Below are positions 15,136 through 22,298 of a stretch of DNA of 64,000 bases, piece after piece. Location of the stretch: positions 23,822 through 87,821 of the forward strand of contig JALOCC010000002.1 of assembly GCA_023227945.1 (NCBI GenBank), in the 5' to 3' direction. The stretch is from Candidatus Omnitrophota bacterium (GTDB taxonomy: Bacteria; Omnitrophota; Gorgyraeia; Duberdicusellales; 4484-171). The position numbers and the translations under genes are program-made. The notes under the pieces were generated by a model. The model did no database searches. It worked only from the letters and a program-made list of their open reading frames with translations, and had not been told where the DNA came from. The first letter of the stretch is position 1; each line of letters opens with the position of its first letter.

Positions 15136-15406
15136 AATTCGGTTATGGCTATGGTTACGATGCCAATTTCGTCTTAGGGTTACGTTTACGTTAAGATAAA
15201 AATAACCAATAACCAAGATACAAGTTCCAAACAAATTCCAAGTTCCAATGACCAATAACCAAACAGAAATGTTTGGTTATTGATATTTGGTTATTGGATA
15301 TTATTTGGTTATTGTTTCTTGGAGCTTGGTTATTTATTTTCATAGGCGTTGCCGTTAGACATAACTGATAGGAGTTTCGTTACTGTTACCATAACCGAAA
15401 TTTCGC
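15136..15406. repeat. Nested word-repeat element between exbB and exbD
   Basis: The outer arms belong to the GTTACG family (GGTTATGGCTATGGTTACGA near 15141; CGTTACTGTTACCATAACCG near 15387). Inside them, 15203-15343 is a complete CCAATAACCAA-family hairpin. This explains the 317-bp gap, which contains no gene, and suggests one element inserted into another. Confidence 0.75.
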
Positions 15407-15415
15407 AACATAACT

Positions 15416-16030
15416 TCATTTATCTTTAGTTTCCGCGATTACCTCGAGCAGTTGGATACTATGGTTTGTAAGGTCGTTAGAGATAATTTTTATGCGGCTT
15501 ATAAAATAATTATAGCAAAGATAAAGCGGTATGGCGATAGTTAAGCCGGCTGCGGTTGTAATCATTGCTTCGTAGATACCAGAGGCAAGCGAACTCACAG
15601 TAACACTTGCGCCGGCTTTTTCCCAGGTCATAAAAGCGTGGATTAATCCGGTAATTGTTCCAAGAAATCCAAGCAATGGCTCAATGCTGACTATGGATAA
15701 AAGCGCACCCAGCCTTTTTTCAAGTTTATAAACGTGGTTGTTTCCTGCCTGCTCCAGAATTTTCTCAAGCCGGTCTAAAGGTAGCCCGCGGCGCTCGATG
15801 CCGATTTTGAAAATACTTGCCAGCGGATGGCGGCTGCGCTCACAAAGCTCTAAAGCTTTTCTTGTATCTTTAATCTTTAAAGCTTTAAAGACTTCTTCAA
15901 CAAACTGAAAAGTATCAAGACGGGTTTTTCTAAAAACAAAAAATCTTTCAATGGCTATGGCAAAGCCAAAAAGCGAGCCAAGAAGAATAGGAATCATAAT
16001 CGGCCCGCCTTTTATGATGAAATTGAACAT
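15416..16030 (-). CDS. MotA/TolQ/ExbB-family proton channel protein
   Basis: 204 aa with three membrane helices: about 10-28, 110-135 and 150-175. The second and third sit in the conserved LLGFLGTITGLIHAF and TTAAGLTIAIPLYLCYNYF motifs. The cytoplasmic loop carries the typical RSRHPLASIFKIGIERRG-like stretch. It forms the pentameric channel around ExbD dimers in the inner membrane. Start set by AGGAGGAAACA before the ATG. The TonB or TolA partner is not in the window. Confidence 0.9.
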   Translation of the reverse strand: MFNFIIKGGPIMIPILLGSLFGFAIAIERFFVFRKTRLDTFQFVEEVFKALKIKDTRKALELCERSRHPLASIFKIGIERRGLPLDRLEKILEQAGNNHVYKLEKRLGALLSIVSIEPLLGFLGTITGLIHAFMTWEKAGASVTVSSLASGIYEAMITTAAGLTIAIPLYLCYNYFISRIKIISNDLTNHSIQLLEVIAETKDK

Positions 16031-16075
16031 TGTTTCCTCCTTTTGTTACACAGATTAACAAAGATGCTTACGAAA

Positions 16076-16217
16076 TAACCAATAACCAAGGTACAAGATA
16101 CAAACAAATTCCAATATCCAATAACCAATGACCAAACAGTTTTGTCCTTTTTTGTTTGGTTATTGGAATTTGATTATTGGTCATTGTTTGGTTATTGTAT
16201 CTTGGAGCTTGGTTATT
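16076..16217. repeat. Word-repeat hairpin, CCAATAACCAA family, copy A
   Basis: Left arm AATAACCAATAACCAAGG and AATATCCAATAACCAATGACC; right arm TTTGGTTATTGGAATTTG and ATTGTATCTTGGAGCTTGG. About 140 bp, nearly identical to 20518-20668, including the GCTTACGAAATAACC entry sequence. It lies just downstream of the hydrogenase operon. Confidence 0.8.
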
Positions 16218-16231
16218 CCTCCACTATCTTT

Positions 16232-16732
16232 CTACTTACTTGTATATATAGCGCCCAAAACTGCATCGCTCACACATTTTACCGCAATCTTAACTTCTTT
16301 GGAAAGGTTATTTCCCACTCTCAAGCTCTTAGGCTGGATGCCAATGATTGAAACGTCGCAGTTAATATAATTTTTCAGGTAATCAATCATAATGCTCATC
16401 GGCAGCTGGTGAGTGCAAAAAGAAATTCCTTTTATATCCTCCGGGTTAAACAACACAACATCTCCACTTTTTTTAGAAATATCTGCCGCATCAATGATTA
16501 TAAGATGCGTTGGCTTTAACTTCTTGATTTCTCCGGTAAAATTTTCCGGGGCGGTTTCCCCTAAAAGCACAGCAACTTGTGGTTTTTTAGATTTGGAAAC
16601 TTTTTTTTGGATAGTTCTTGCAGCGATAAGGCCTGCGGCATCGTCACTGCGAAGCTCCGAGCCAACTCCAAGGACAACAATACGCTTGGCATTGGCTAAT
16701 TTATTTGTCAGCTGGTTTATAAGGCTTTGCAT
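16232..16732 (-). CDS. hycI: [NiFe]-hydrogenase maturation endopeptidase, HycI type
   Basis: 166 aa. HycI/HybD fold: VVLGVGSELRSDDAAG (19-34) is the metal-binding GxGNxLxxDD loop, followed by the aspartate motif LIIIDAAD and a late histidine in CTHQLP. The enzyme removes the C-terminal tail of the large subunit after nickel insertion. It is the last gene of the hydrogenase operon and overlaps the ferredoxin-subunit gene by 32 bp. The large subunit in the operon has a HycE-like 45-residue tail after DPCFSCTDR, so a dedicated substrate is present. Confidence 0.9.
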   Translation of the reverse strand: MQSLINQLTNKLANAKRIVVLGVGSELRSDDAAGLIAARTIQKKVSKSKKPQVAVLLGETAPENFTGEIKKLKPTHLIIIDAADISKKSGDVVLFNPEDIKGISFCTHQLPMSIMIDYLKNYINCDVSIIGIQPKSLRVGNNLSKEVKIAVKCVSDAVLGAIYTSK

Positions 16733-17075
16733 GAAATATTATTTTTAGCTTGCTCTCATCCAATTGGGCAAGCTCTACATCTTTTGTAGCTTCCAAAGCT
16801 TTTTTTGGGCAGCTATCAACGCACTGGGCGCAATAAATACACCTTCCTAAATCAATCAACGCTTCGAATTGGTTTTCGCCGACTTTTTTTATATCGATTG
16901 CTCCGGTTGGGCAATCTTTTATGCAAAGCCGGCAGCCGATGCATCTTTCGGGATAATATTTCAGCTTGCCTCTAAACTTATCAGGCATTTCCAGCTTTTC
17001 ATAGGGATACATTACGGTGACAGGCTTTTTAAATATCGATTTAAGGACCTGCCTTATCATTTTCCCCGGCCTCAT
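16701..17075 (-). CDS. Hydrogenase ferredoxin subunit (NuoI/HycF-like)
   Basis: 124 aa. It carries two 4Fe-4S clusters: C45/C48/C51 with C55, and C79/C82/C85 with C89, in the spacing of NuoI, HycF and EchF. It transfers electrons between ferredoxin or formate-side carriers and the small subunit. I start at the ATG at 17075, which overlaps the NuoH-like stop as ATGA and has AGGAG upstream; a longer reading would only run back into the preceding gene. Confidence 0.9.
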   Translation of the reverse strand: MRPGKMIRQVLKSIFKKPVTVMYPYEKLEMPDKFRGKLKYYPERCIGCRLCIKDCPTGAIDIKKVGENQFEALIDLGRCIYCAQCVDSCPKKALEATKDVELAQLDESKLKIIFHAKPYKPADK

Positions 17076-18013
17076 CGTAGTATCACTCCTTTTAAAATAA
17101 GGTTTAGTAGAAGCTGAAAGAATGCAAAAGGAACCAGATACTTCCAGCAAAAATTTATCATCTGGTCAATACGCATTCTGGCAAAAACAGTCCTGGACAA
17201 GGAAAGTAACGCAATTATGAAGATTATTTTACAGAGAAAAATCAGAAAACCGATAACCGGGCCGAATTCATAGCCGAAAGGTAAAAATACCGCAGCGAGC
17301 AGTGCGCTTCCGACAACCATTTCCACGTTTAAAGTAAGGCGCAGAAATGCCAGGTGGCGGCCGCTGTATTCGGTAAAACTGCCTGCAACAATTTCGGTTT
17401 CTGCTTCGGGAATATCAAACGGCCCCTTCTCAAGCTTTGCCAAAAGAGCAATCAGTGAAACACCAAAACCAATCAGGTTAAAAAGCCAGTAAAACGGGTG
17501 CCGGCCATAAAAAATACTCAACTCGGAAATTGACCAGGTATTCGCAAGCACTGCCGCGGAAAGTATGCCGATAAATAAAGGAACTTCATAGGCAAATAAC
17601 TGGGTAAGGGAACGCACCGAGCCGATTCTTGCATAAAGAGAAGTGGAATACCACCCGCCGATAAAAAAAGCGAGAGTGGGAATAGTTAAAAAATAAAGCA
17701 CAACAATTAAATCCGCATCAAAATAGAAAAGCGAATGCGTTTTATAAAGCGGTATGTAAAGAAAAGCGCAAACTGCCGAGGCAAAGGCAAATATCGGCAT
17801 CATTTTAAACATTCTCGGGTTTGCGTCTCTGGGAATAATTTCTTCTTTGGCAAGCAGCTTGATAAAATCAGCAAAAGGCTGAAACCAGGGCGGACCAATT
17901 CTATTTTGCAGCCTGGCGTAAATTCTTCTGTCCAGAAATTCGGCAAAAAGCGAAGATACGCTCACAAATAAAAGCCCGGGAAATATTAATAAAGAAAAAA
18001 GTTGGTAAAACAT
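17072..18013 (-). CDS. Hydrogenase membrane anchor subunit (NuoH/HycD-like)
   Basis: 313 aa with about eight transmembrane helices. Complex I subunit 1 family motifs: FLDRRIYARLQNRIGPPWFQPFADFIKLLAKEE near residues 25-56 and GPFDIPEAETEIVAGSFTEYSG (about 196-217), the acidic loop that lies under the catalytic core and forms the entry to the proton channel. It anchors the hydrogenase core in the inner membrane. Followed by the ferredoxin subunit with a 4-bp overlap. Confidence 0.93.
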   Translation of the reverse strand: MFYQLFSLLIFPGLLFVSVSSLFAEFLDRRIYARLQNRIGPPWFQPFADFIKLLAKEEIIPRDANPRMFKMMPIFAFASAVCAFLYIPLYKTHSLFYFDADLIVVLYFLTIPTLAFFIGGWYSTSLYARIGSVRSLTQLFAYEVPLFIGILSAAVLANTWSISELSIFYGRHPFYWLFNLIGFGVSLIALLAKLEKGPFDIPEAETEIVAGSFTEYSGRHLAFLRLTLNVEMVVGSALLAAVFLPFGYEFGPVIGFLIFLCKIIFIIALLSLSRTVFARMRIDQMINFCWKYLVPFAFFQLLLNLILKGVILR

Positions 18014-18024
18014 AATTAAATATA

Positions 18025-18127
18025 GCTATCAGCTTTCAGTCGTCAGTCTTCAGCTGAAAGCAGAAAACTGCTGGCCAGAAGGCCGTGGTTTGGCTTTTCC
18101 TTTTAGCCAAAGCCAATAACTGATAGT
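18025..18127. repeat. Word-repeat hairpin, TCAGCTATCAG family, copy A
   Basis: Left arm TAGCTATCAGCTTTCAGTCG, TCAGTCTTCAGCTGAAAGC; right arm ends AATAACTGATAGTTA. A GGCTTTTCC...TTTAGCCAAAGCC hairpin sits in the middle. It separates the NuoD-like and NuoH-like genes. Confidence 0.75.
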
Positions 18128-18130
18128 TAT

Positions 18131-19357
18131 TTAAATAGAAGCTAACCTTCTATTTAAATCTGTAAAGTCTATTCCCCGCCCCTTGTACCACTCTATACCG
18201 TAATTGCGCAAAGTTTTCCACTCGATGATTTCTTTCTTTTTGGTATCGCGGTTATCAAGTGCAATAGTTCTGTCAGTGCAGGAAAAACAAGGGTCTATCG
18301 CAGCGATAACAATAGGCATATCAGCCAAATACCTGTCACGAAGCATATGCTTAACCGCTTTCATATTGGCAAGCGTGGGCGCTCGAACTTTTACTCTTTC
18401 CGGCTGTTCTGTGCCGTTTGATTTAATATAATGCACATCTTCTCCGCGCGGGGCTTCGTATCTGCTGATAACTTCGCCGGCGGCGATTTTACGCGGAGCC
18501 TTTATTGAAATCGGGCCTTGCGGCATATTCTTAAGCGCCTGGCGAATTATCCGGCAGGATTGCATTAGCTCTTTCATCCGCACGACTGTCCGGCCGTAGA
18601 CATCACAGTGAGTATCTGTTATTACATCAAAATCAAGCTCCGCGTATGCTGCATAAGGGTCAATGCGCCTTATATCATAATCCAAGCCTGAAGCTCGGGC
18701 AGTCGGGCCGACTGCACCGAGACGTAAAGCATCTTCGCGGCTTAATACTCCAACACCGGAAAGCCTTTTTATCATTGTGGTTTCTTCGGTAGCCACTTCA
18801 ATATAATACTTAGTCCTTTCTTCAAGAATATCTATAGCTTTAAGGACTTGGCCTACCTGCGCTTCGTCTATATCGCGCCGGACTCCGCCGATACAATTTA
18901 TGCCGTAATTTACACGATTTCCGGTAAGCATAGCTAACACATCCATAACTACTTCCCTGTCACGCCAGGAATACATAAGCAGAGTATCAAAACCTATCTC
19001 GTGGCCGGCTACCCCTAGCCATAAATAATGGCTGTGGATACGCTCAAGCTCTCCGATTATCGTGCGGATATAAAGCGCCCTTTTAGGAACTGCCAAACCA
19101 GCAATTTCCTCAACTCCCTGCACAAAACAGGTTGAATGTGTATGCGAGCATATGCCGCAGATACGCTCGATAAGATATACATCCTGGACATAAGTCCGCT
19201 GTTCACAGGCTTTCTCTATGCCGCGATGATTATAACCAAGCCGGACACTAACGCCCTTTATTTTTTCTCCCTTTAAAGCCACGCTAAAACCAGCTGGCTC
19301 TTTAAGCGCAGGGTGCTGCGGTCCTATGGGAATTCTAAATTTATTTTGTTTACGCAT
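18131..19357 (-). CDS. Group 4 [NiFe]-hydrogenase large subunit (HycE/EchE-like, NuoD-related)
   Basis: 408 aa. Both nickel-ligand pairs are present: RICGIC (C67, C70) and DPCFSC (C357, C360). Complex I NuoD lacks these, so this is a hydrogenase. The C-terminal tail after DPCFSCTDR (45 residues) closely resembles that of E. coli HycE and should be clipped by the operon's HycI protease. The family reaction is proton reduction by reduced ferredoxin (or another low-potential donor), coupled to ion pumping. It lacks the N-terminal NuoC-like fusion of HycE; that domain is a separate gene upstream. Confidence 0.95.
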   Translation of the reverse strand: MRKQNKFRIPIGPQHPALKEPAGFSVALKGEKIKGVSVRLGYNHRGIEKACEQRTYVQDVYLIERICGICSHTHSTCFVQGVEEIAGLAVPKRALYIRTIIGELERIHSHYLWLGVAGHEIGFDTLLMYSWRDREVVMDVLAMLTGNRVNYGINCIGGVRRDIDEAQVGQVLKAIDILEERTKYYIEVATEETTMIKRLSGVGVLSREDALRLGAVGPTARASGLDYDIRRIDPYAAYAELDFDVITDTHCDVYGRTVVRMKELMQSCRIIRQALKNMPQGPISIKAPRKIAAGEVISRYEAPRGEDVHYIKSNGTEQPERVKVRAPTLANMKAVKHMLRDRYLADMPIVIAAIDPCFSCTDRTIALDNRDTKKKEIIEWKTLRNYGIEWYKGRGIDFTDLNRRLASI

Positions 19358-19376
19358 TTTATACTCCTATATTATA

Positions 19377-19466
19377 GAAGCGGATTACCGCGGATATCTA
19401 CGCGGATAGACGCACGGTAATTCGCTGGCGGATATCCGCGTTTAGATCCGCGGATATCCGCTTCTA
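19377..19466. repeat. Word-repeat hairpin, CGGATATCCGCGG family
   Basis: AAGCGGATTACCGCGGATAT in the left arm; GATCCGCGGATATCCGCTTC in the right arm. It fills the gap between the NuoC-like and NuoD-like genes. Confidence 0.75.
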
Positions 19467-19922
19467 TTATTTATCCCGCGGTTTCCAGTCTTTACGCAAA
19501 GGAAATTCGTCATGCGGCCAATCATCCGGCAAGGGATATCTTGGCCCCGGAGATAAAGTATCTATTTCAACGCCTAATAAATCTGTTAACTCTCTTTCAT
19601 AAATTTCCGCTCCCGGAAAATAAGGTGTTACCGTTTGGAGTATGGGATTTTCTTTCTGAATCGATGTTTTCAGGTTAATGATAACACCGGCATTGCCTGA
19701 AAGATGGTAAATAACACCCAGAGTGCCGGGGCCTTCATCCAAGCCAGTAATTGCGCAAAGATGAGAAAAACCGGCGTCTCTTACAATATAGTCAAAAACT
19801 TCAAAAAACTTTTCCTGTTCTACTTCCGCAAAAATGCGCCGAGCGCGTTGCACTTTGACTTTACCGTCAAGGTAGCTGAATTTAGCAATTAGTTCTTGTT
19901 GTATTTTTTCTTCGCTATTCAT
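19467..19922 (-). CDS. Hydrogenase subunit, NuoC-like (30-kDa)
   Basis: 151 aa. Complex I 30-kDa subunit signature near the C-terminus: FPGAEIYERELTDLLGVEI (101-119), followed by PRYPLPDDWPHDEFPLRKDW, which is the standard NuoC ending. It bridges the large and small subunits on the cytoplasmic side. In E. coli hydrogenase-3 this domain is fused to HycE; here it is separate as in Mbh, Ech and complex I. Confidence 0.92.
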   Translation of the reverse strand: MNSEEKIQQELIAKFSYLDGKVKVQRARRIFAEVEQEKFFEVFDYIVRDAGFSHLCAITGLDEGPGTLGVIYHLSGNAGVIINLKTSIQKENPILQTVTPYFPGAEIYERELTDLLGVEIDTLSPGPRYPLPDDWPHDEFPLRKDWKPRDK

Positions 19923-19942
19923 GTTAACCTCGCTTCGCTCGG

Positions 19943-20064
19943 TTTATCAGAGAAACCAGAAACCGGAAACTAGAGTACAGAGTATAAGGATATGACGGAA
20001 TAAACTTTACCATTTTATTTTTATTTTCTATCATCTGGTTTCTGTGCTCTGGTTTCTGGTTTCT
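19943..20064. repeat. Word-repeat hairpin, CAGAAACCAGAAACC family
   Basis: Left arm AGAGAAACCAGAAACCGG with GAGTACAGAG; right arm TCTGGTTTCTGTGCTCTGG and TTTCTGGTTTC. The right arm runs into the 3' end of the hydrogenase small-subunit gene and encodes its last dozen residues. Confidence 0.75.
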
Positions 20065-20495
20065 TTTTCTTCAAGGCTCTGCAACAGCTTAACCACTCCA
20101 TCAATTATAGCTTTGGGGCTTGCAGGGCACCCCGGAACATATGCTGCTACAGGCAAAACCATATCGATTCCGGAATCAACATTATAACAGCCTTTAAACA
20201 CGCCGCCCGAACAAGCGCAAGTGCCTACTGCAATTACGAATTTAGGTTCGCACATCTGTTCGTAAATTCTGCGTAACCTATCGTGCACCTGTTTTGTTAC
20301 CGGGCCTGAACAAATAAGAACATCTGCGTGGCGCGGGGTGCCTTTAAGTTGCACGCCAAATCGTTCAAGGTCGTAACGCGGGGTAAGCGTTGCGATAATT
20401 TCTATGTCGCAGGCGTTACAAGCACCGGTATTAAAATGTAAAATCCAAGGTGATTTTATGCGCGCCCAAGTTACAACTTTTTTAAGCACTCCCAT
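20031..20495 (-). CDS. Hydrogenase small subunit (NuoB/HycG-like)
   Basis: 154 aa. Ligands of the proximal 4Fe-4S cluster are present: ACNAC (C26, C29), GTCACSGG (C93) and PGCPASP (C123). It docks on the large subunit and relays electrons to the NiFe site. The C-terminal residues EEKETRNQSTETR are low-complexity and encoded by a word-repeat element (see 19943-20064); the family normally ends near the KLL of the final helix. Confidence 0.93.
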   Translation of the reverse strand: MGVLKKVVTWARIKSPWILHFNTGACNACDIEIIATLTPRYDLERFGVQLKGTPRHADVLICSGPVTKQVHDRLRRIYEQMCEPKFVIAVGTCACSGGVFKGCYNVDSGIDMVLPVAAYVPGCPASPKAIIDGVVKLLQSLEEKETRNQSTETR

Positions 20496-20517
20496 TGTTT
20501 TTTATTTAACTACCTGC

Positions 20518-20668
20518 TTACGAAATAACCAATAACCAAGATACAAGCTCCAAATAAATTCCAATATCCAATAACCAATGACCAAACAGTTTTGTCCTTT
20601 TTTGTTTGGTTATTGGAATTTGATTATTGGTCATTATTTGGTTATTGTATCTTGGAACTTGGTTATTA
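20518..20668. repeat. Word-repeat hairpin, CCAATAACCAA family, copy B
   Basis: Nearly identical to 16076-16217: same entry GCTTACGAAATAACC, same central ACAGTTTTGTCC and same exit TCTTGGAACTTGGTTATT with few substitutions. It lies between the NuoA-like and NuoB-like genes. Confidence 0.8.
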
Positions 20669-20672
20669 ATAA

Positions 20673-21005
20673 TTATTTTCTAAATAAAATCGAAAGCCCG
20701 ACGATAATACCTATAATGTAAACAACCGCCATATCAAATGATTTAATAGTTTCTATCGGGACAGTTGCTATTATCAATGTTCCTACGTGGGCAAGCGTAA
20801 AGAAAAAAGCAAAAGGGAAAAAATTGCTGTAGTCAGGCTGGGCCATGTGGTCATACAAATCTTCGCCGCAGGCGTAGGAATCCCCGCTTTCCTCGCTTTT
20901 CTTCTTTCCCTTAAAGCTAAGCTTTGAAAAAGAAAAACTAACCGCGATAGAAACAGATAGAATTATTAAAAATGCAATTGGTGGAGTTAATAATAAACTA
21001 TTCAC
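20673..21005 (-). CDS. Hydrogenase membrane subunit, NuoA-like
   Basis: 110 aa with three predicted helices (about 8-26, 62-82, 90-107). It matches NADH dehydrogenase subunit 3 (NuoA): YACGEDLYDH (44-53) is the family's conserved Cys loop (YECG in classical NuoA), and the helix-2 motif FFPFAFFFTLAHVGTLI follows. A NuoA homologue is absent from E. coli hydrogenase-3 and from Ech, so the complex is closer to complex I in architecture. The start overlaps the GIY-YIG stop as ATGA. Confidence 0.8.
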   Translation of the reverse strand: MNSLLLTPPIAFLIILSVSIAVSFSFSKLSFKGKKKSEESGDSYACGEDLYDHMAQPDYSNFFPFAFFFTLAHVGTLIIATVPIETIKSFDMAVVYIIGIIVGLSILFRK

Positions 21006-21292
21006 CCAGCCCTTCCTCCTTGCAAGGTATCTTTCAAACGTAATTTCAACTTTGCTAAAGCACTACCATATTGTTTAAGTGATTTTTCACGATTAAACGC
21101 ATCCACTCTTGAAATATATGTTTCGTAATAAACTAAGCTCATCGGAAGATATCTTTTTGCAGAAAACACTTTTCCTGCTTCATGCTCGTTAATTCTTCTT
21201 TCCAAATTAGCCGTACAACCAATGTATATATGGCCGCCCTTATCTGACAACAATAGATAAACATAATATGTATGTGGAAGGGCTGGGTTCAT
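21002..21292 (-). CDS. GIY-YIG domain protein embedded in the hydrogenase operon
   Basis: 96 aa, a single GIY-YIG nuclease domain: YYVYLLLSDKG (9-19), HIYIGCTANLERRINEHEAG (21-40) with the catalytic arginine at 32 or 33, then FNREKSLKQYG with the metal-binding glutamate. This UvrC/YhbQ-type family is common as stand-alone genes of unclear function. The gene is squeezed between NuoK-like (1-bp gap) and NuoA-like (4-bp overlap) genes, so it is translated as part of the hydrogenase operon. No link to hydrogenase function is known. Confidence 0.9.
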   Translation of the reverse strand: MNPALPHTYYVYLLLSDKGGHIYIGCTANLERRINEHEAGKVFSAKRYLPMSLVYYETYISRVDAFNREKSLKQYGSALAKLKLRLKDTLQGGRAG

Positions 21293-21293
21293 T

Positions 21294-21614
21294 TTACTTA
21301 TCTGTATCTAAAAGCCTTCTTACATCAAGCGAATTATTATGGCTGTGGATACCAAGGACAATGCCTACTGCAACAGCTATAGAAACAGCTTCTACGACTA
21401 TTAAAGTAATAACTATTGTCTGCGCAAGAGCAGTATGCCCGCTTACGAAACCGGCAATTACGATTAAAAGCGTGACTGCCTTGATAAGTATTTCAACACC
21501 AAGCAATGCCCGGATAAGGTTAAAAGTGATTAGAATACAATATATGCCTATTATAAAAAGCATTATCACAAAAAGCAAAAACGGCCAGAACATTTGTAAC
21601 GCCTCAACGCTCAT
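21294..21614 (-). CDS. Hydrogenase membrane subunit, NuoK/HyfE/MnhC-like
   Basis: 106 aa with three transmembrane helices. NuoK family: FNLIRALLGVEILIKAVTLL contains the conserved membrane glutamate (GVE), and HTALAQTIVITLIVVEAVSIAVAVGIVL contains the second glutamate. These residues lie in the proton path of complex I and Mrp antiporters. It overlaps the NuoJ-like gene by 11 bp. Confidence 0.92.
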   Translation of the reverse strand: MSVEALQMFWPFLLFVIMLFIIGIYCILITFNLIRALLGVEILIKAVTLLIVIAGFVSGHTALAQTIVITLIVVEAVSIAVAVGIVLGIHSHNNSLDVRRLLDTDK

Positions 21615-22098
21615 CTTTCCCTGCCTCCTTAAAAAGGATAACTACACTAAATGCACCAACAAGTAAAATTATGATTTGCCCGGTAAGATAAAGCGGCCGC
21701 TGGTTCCATAAAACCGCGCGTACATCTTTCTCTGTCTCAGGGGGCGGCAATTTAATATTAAGCTTTACCGTTATCAAGCTTAAAGCAATACCTAACACAA
21801 CAGTTATAAAAGGAAGATACCAGAACCTGCGGATTCTGTCTTTCATATGCTGTAAAACTTCTTCTTTTGTTAAAGGATGCGTAAGGCTTATGGTGCTTAC
21901 AAAAAGTACGGGAATAAGCCCTGCGCAAACAGAAAGTTCAAACACTGCCGCAAGCCCGGAATTAAGACGAAACATAAGTATGGCAAGCACAATACTCATC
22001 AGAGCCAAGCCTATTGCCGCACGAAGCAGGCTTCTGGTCATTGCTGCCCAGAGCGCGGCGGTTATCAAGATTATTAGTATTAGTATGTTTAAGTTCAT
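21604..22098 (-). CDS. Hydrogenase membrane subunit, NuoJ-like
   Basis: 164 aa with about four or five helices: two before residue 50, one at 52-70, one at 95-112 and one at 138-158. The FRLNSGLAAVFELSVCAGLIPVLFVSTISL segment resembles helix 3 of NuoJ, here with a glutamate (VFELSV). It is followed by a cytoplasmic loop and a terminal helix. Position before the NuoK-like gene supports the call. Confidence 0.8.
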   Translation of the reverse strand: MNLNILILIILITAALWAAMTRSLLRAAIGLALMSIVLAILMFRLNSGLAAVFELSVCAGLIPVLFVSTISLTHPLTKEEVLQHMKDRIRRFWYLPFITVVLGIALSLITVKLNIKLPPPETEKDVRAVLWNQRPLYLTGQIIILLVGAFSVVILFKEAGKDER

Positions 22099-22135
22099 TT
22101 AAATACTCCAAATTACGCCTACCGGTTGCGCGGCT

Positions 22136-22235
22136 CGTATGGATTATGTATCACGTCACACGTATCAAGTAGCACGTCTTCTTTTGATTCTTGTTTCCTT
22201 GACGTGTTACCTGCTACATGCTACGTGTTACGATG
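22136..22235. repeat. Word-repeat hairpin, TATCACGTAACACG family, copy A
   Basis: Left arm TGTATCACGTCACACGTATC, AAGTAGCACGTC; right arm GACGTGTTACCTGCTACATG, CTACGTGTTACG. A GGTTGCGCGGC...GTTGTGCAACCGC outer pair flanks it. It fills the gap between two hydrogenase membrane-subunit genes; nothing else is seen there. Confidence 0.75.
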
Positions 22236-22298
22236 CTGGTTGTGCAACCGCAACAATTGCCGCAACCGATGTGACTTCCTTACCAAAATACTAAAGAA

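Noticed and set aside
18131..19357. Reading the NuoD-like gene as complex I
   Set aside because: Both NiFe-ligand CxxC pairs are intact and a HycI protease gene is present; complex I NuoD lacks the cysteines.
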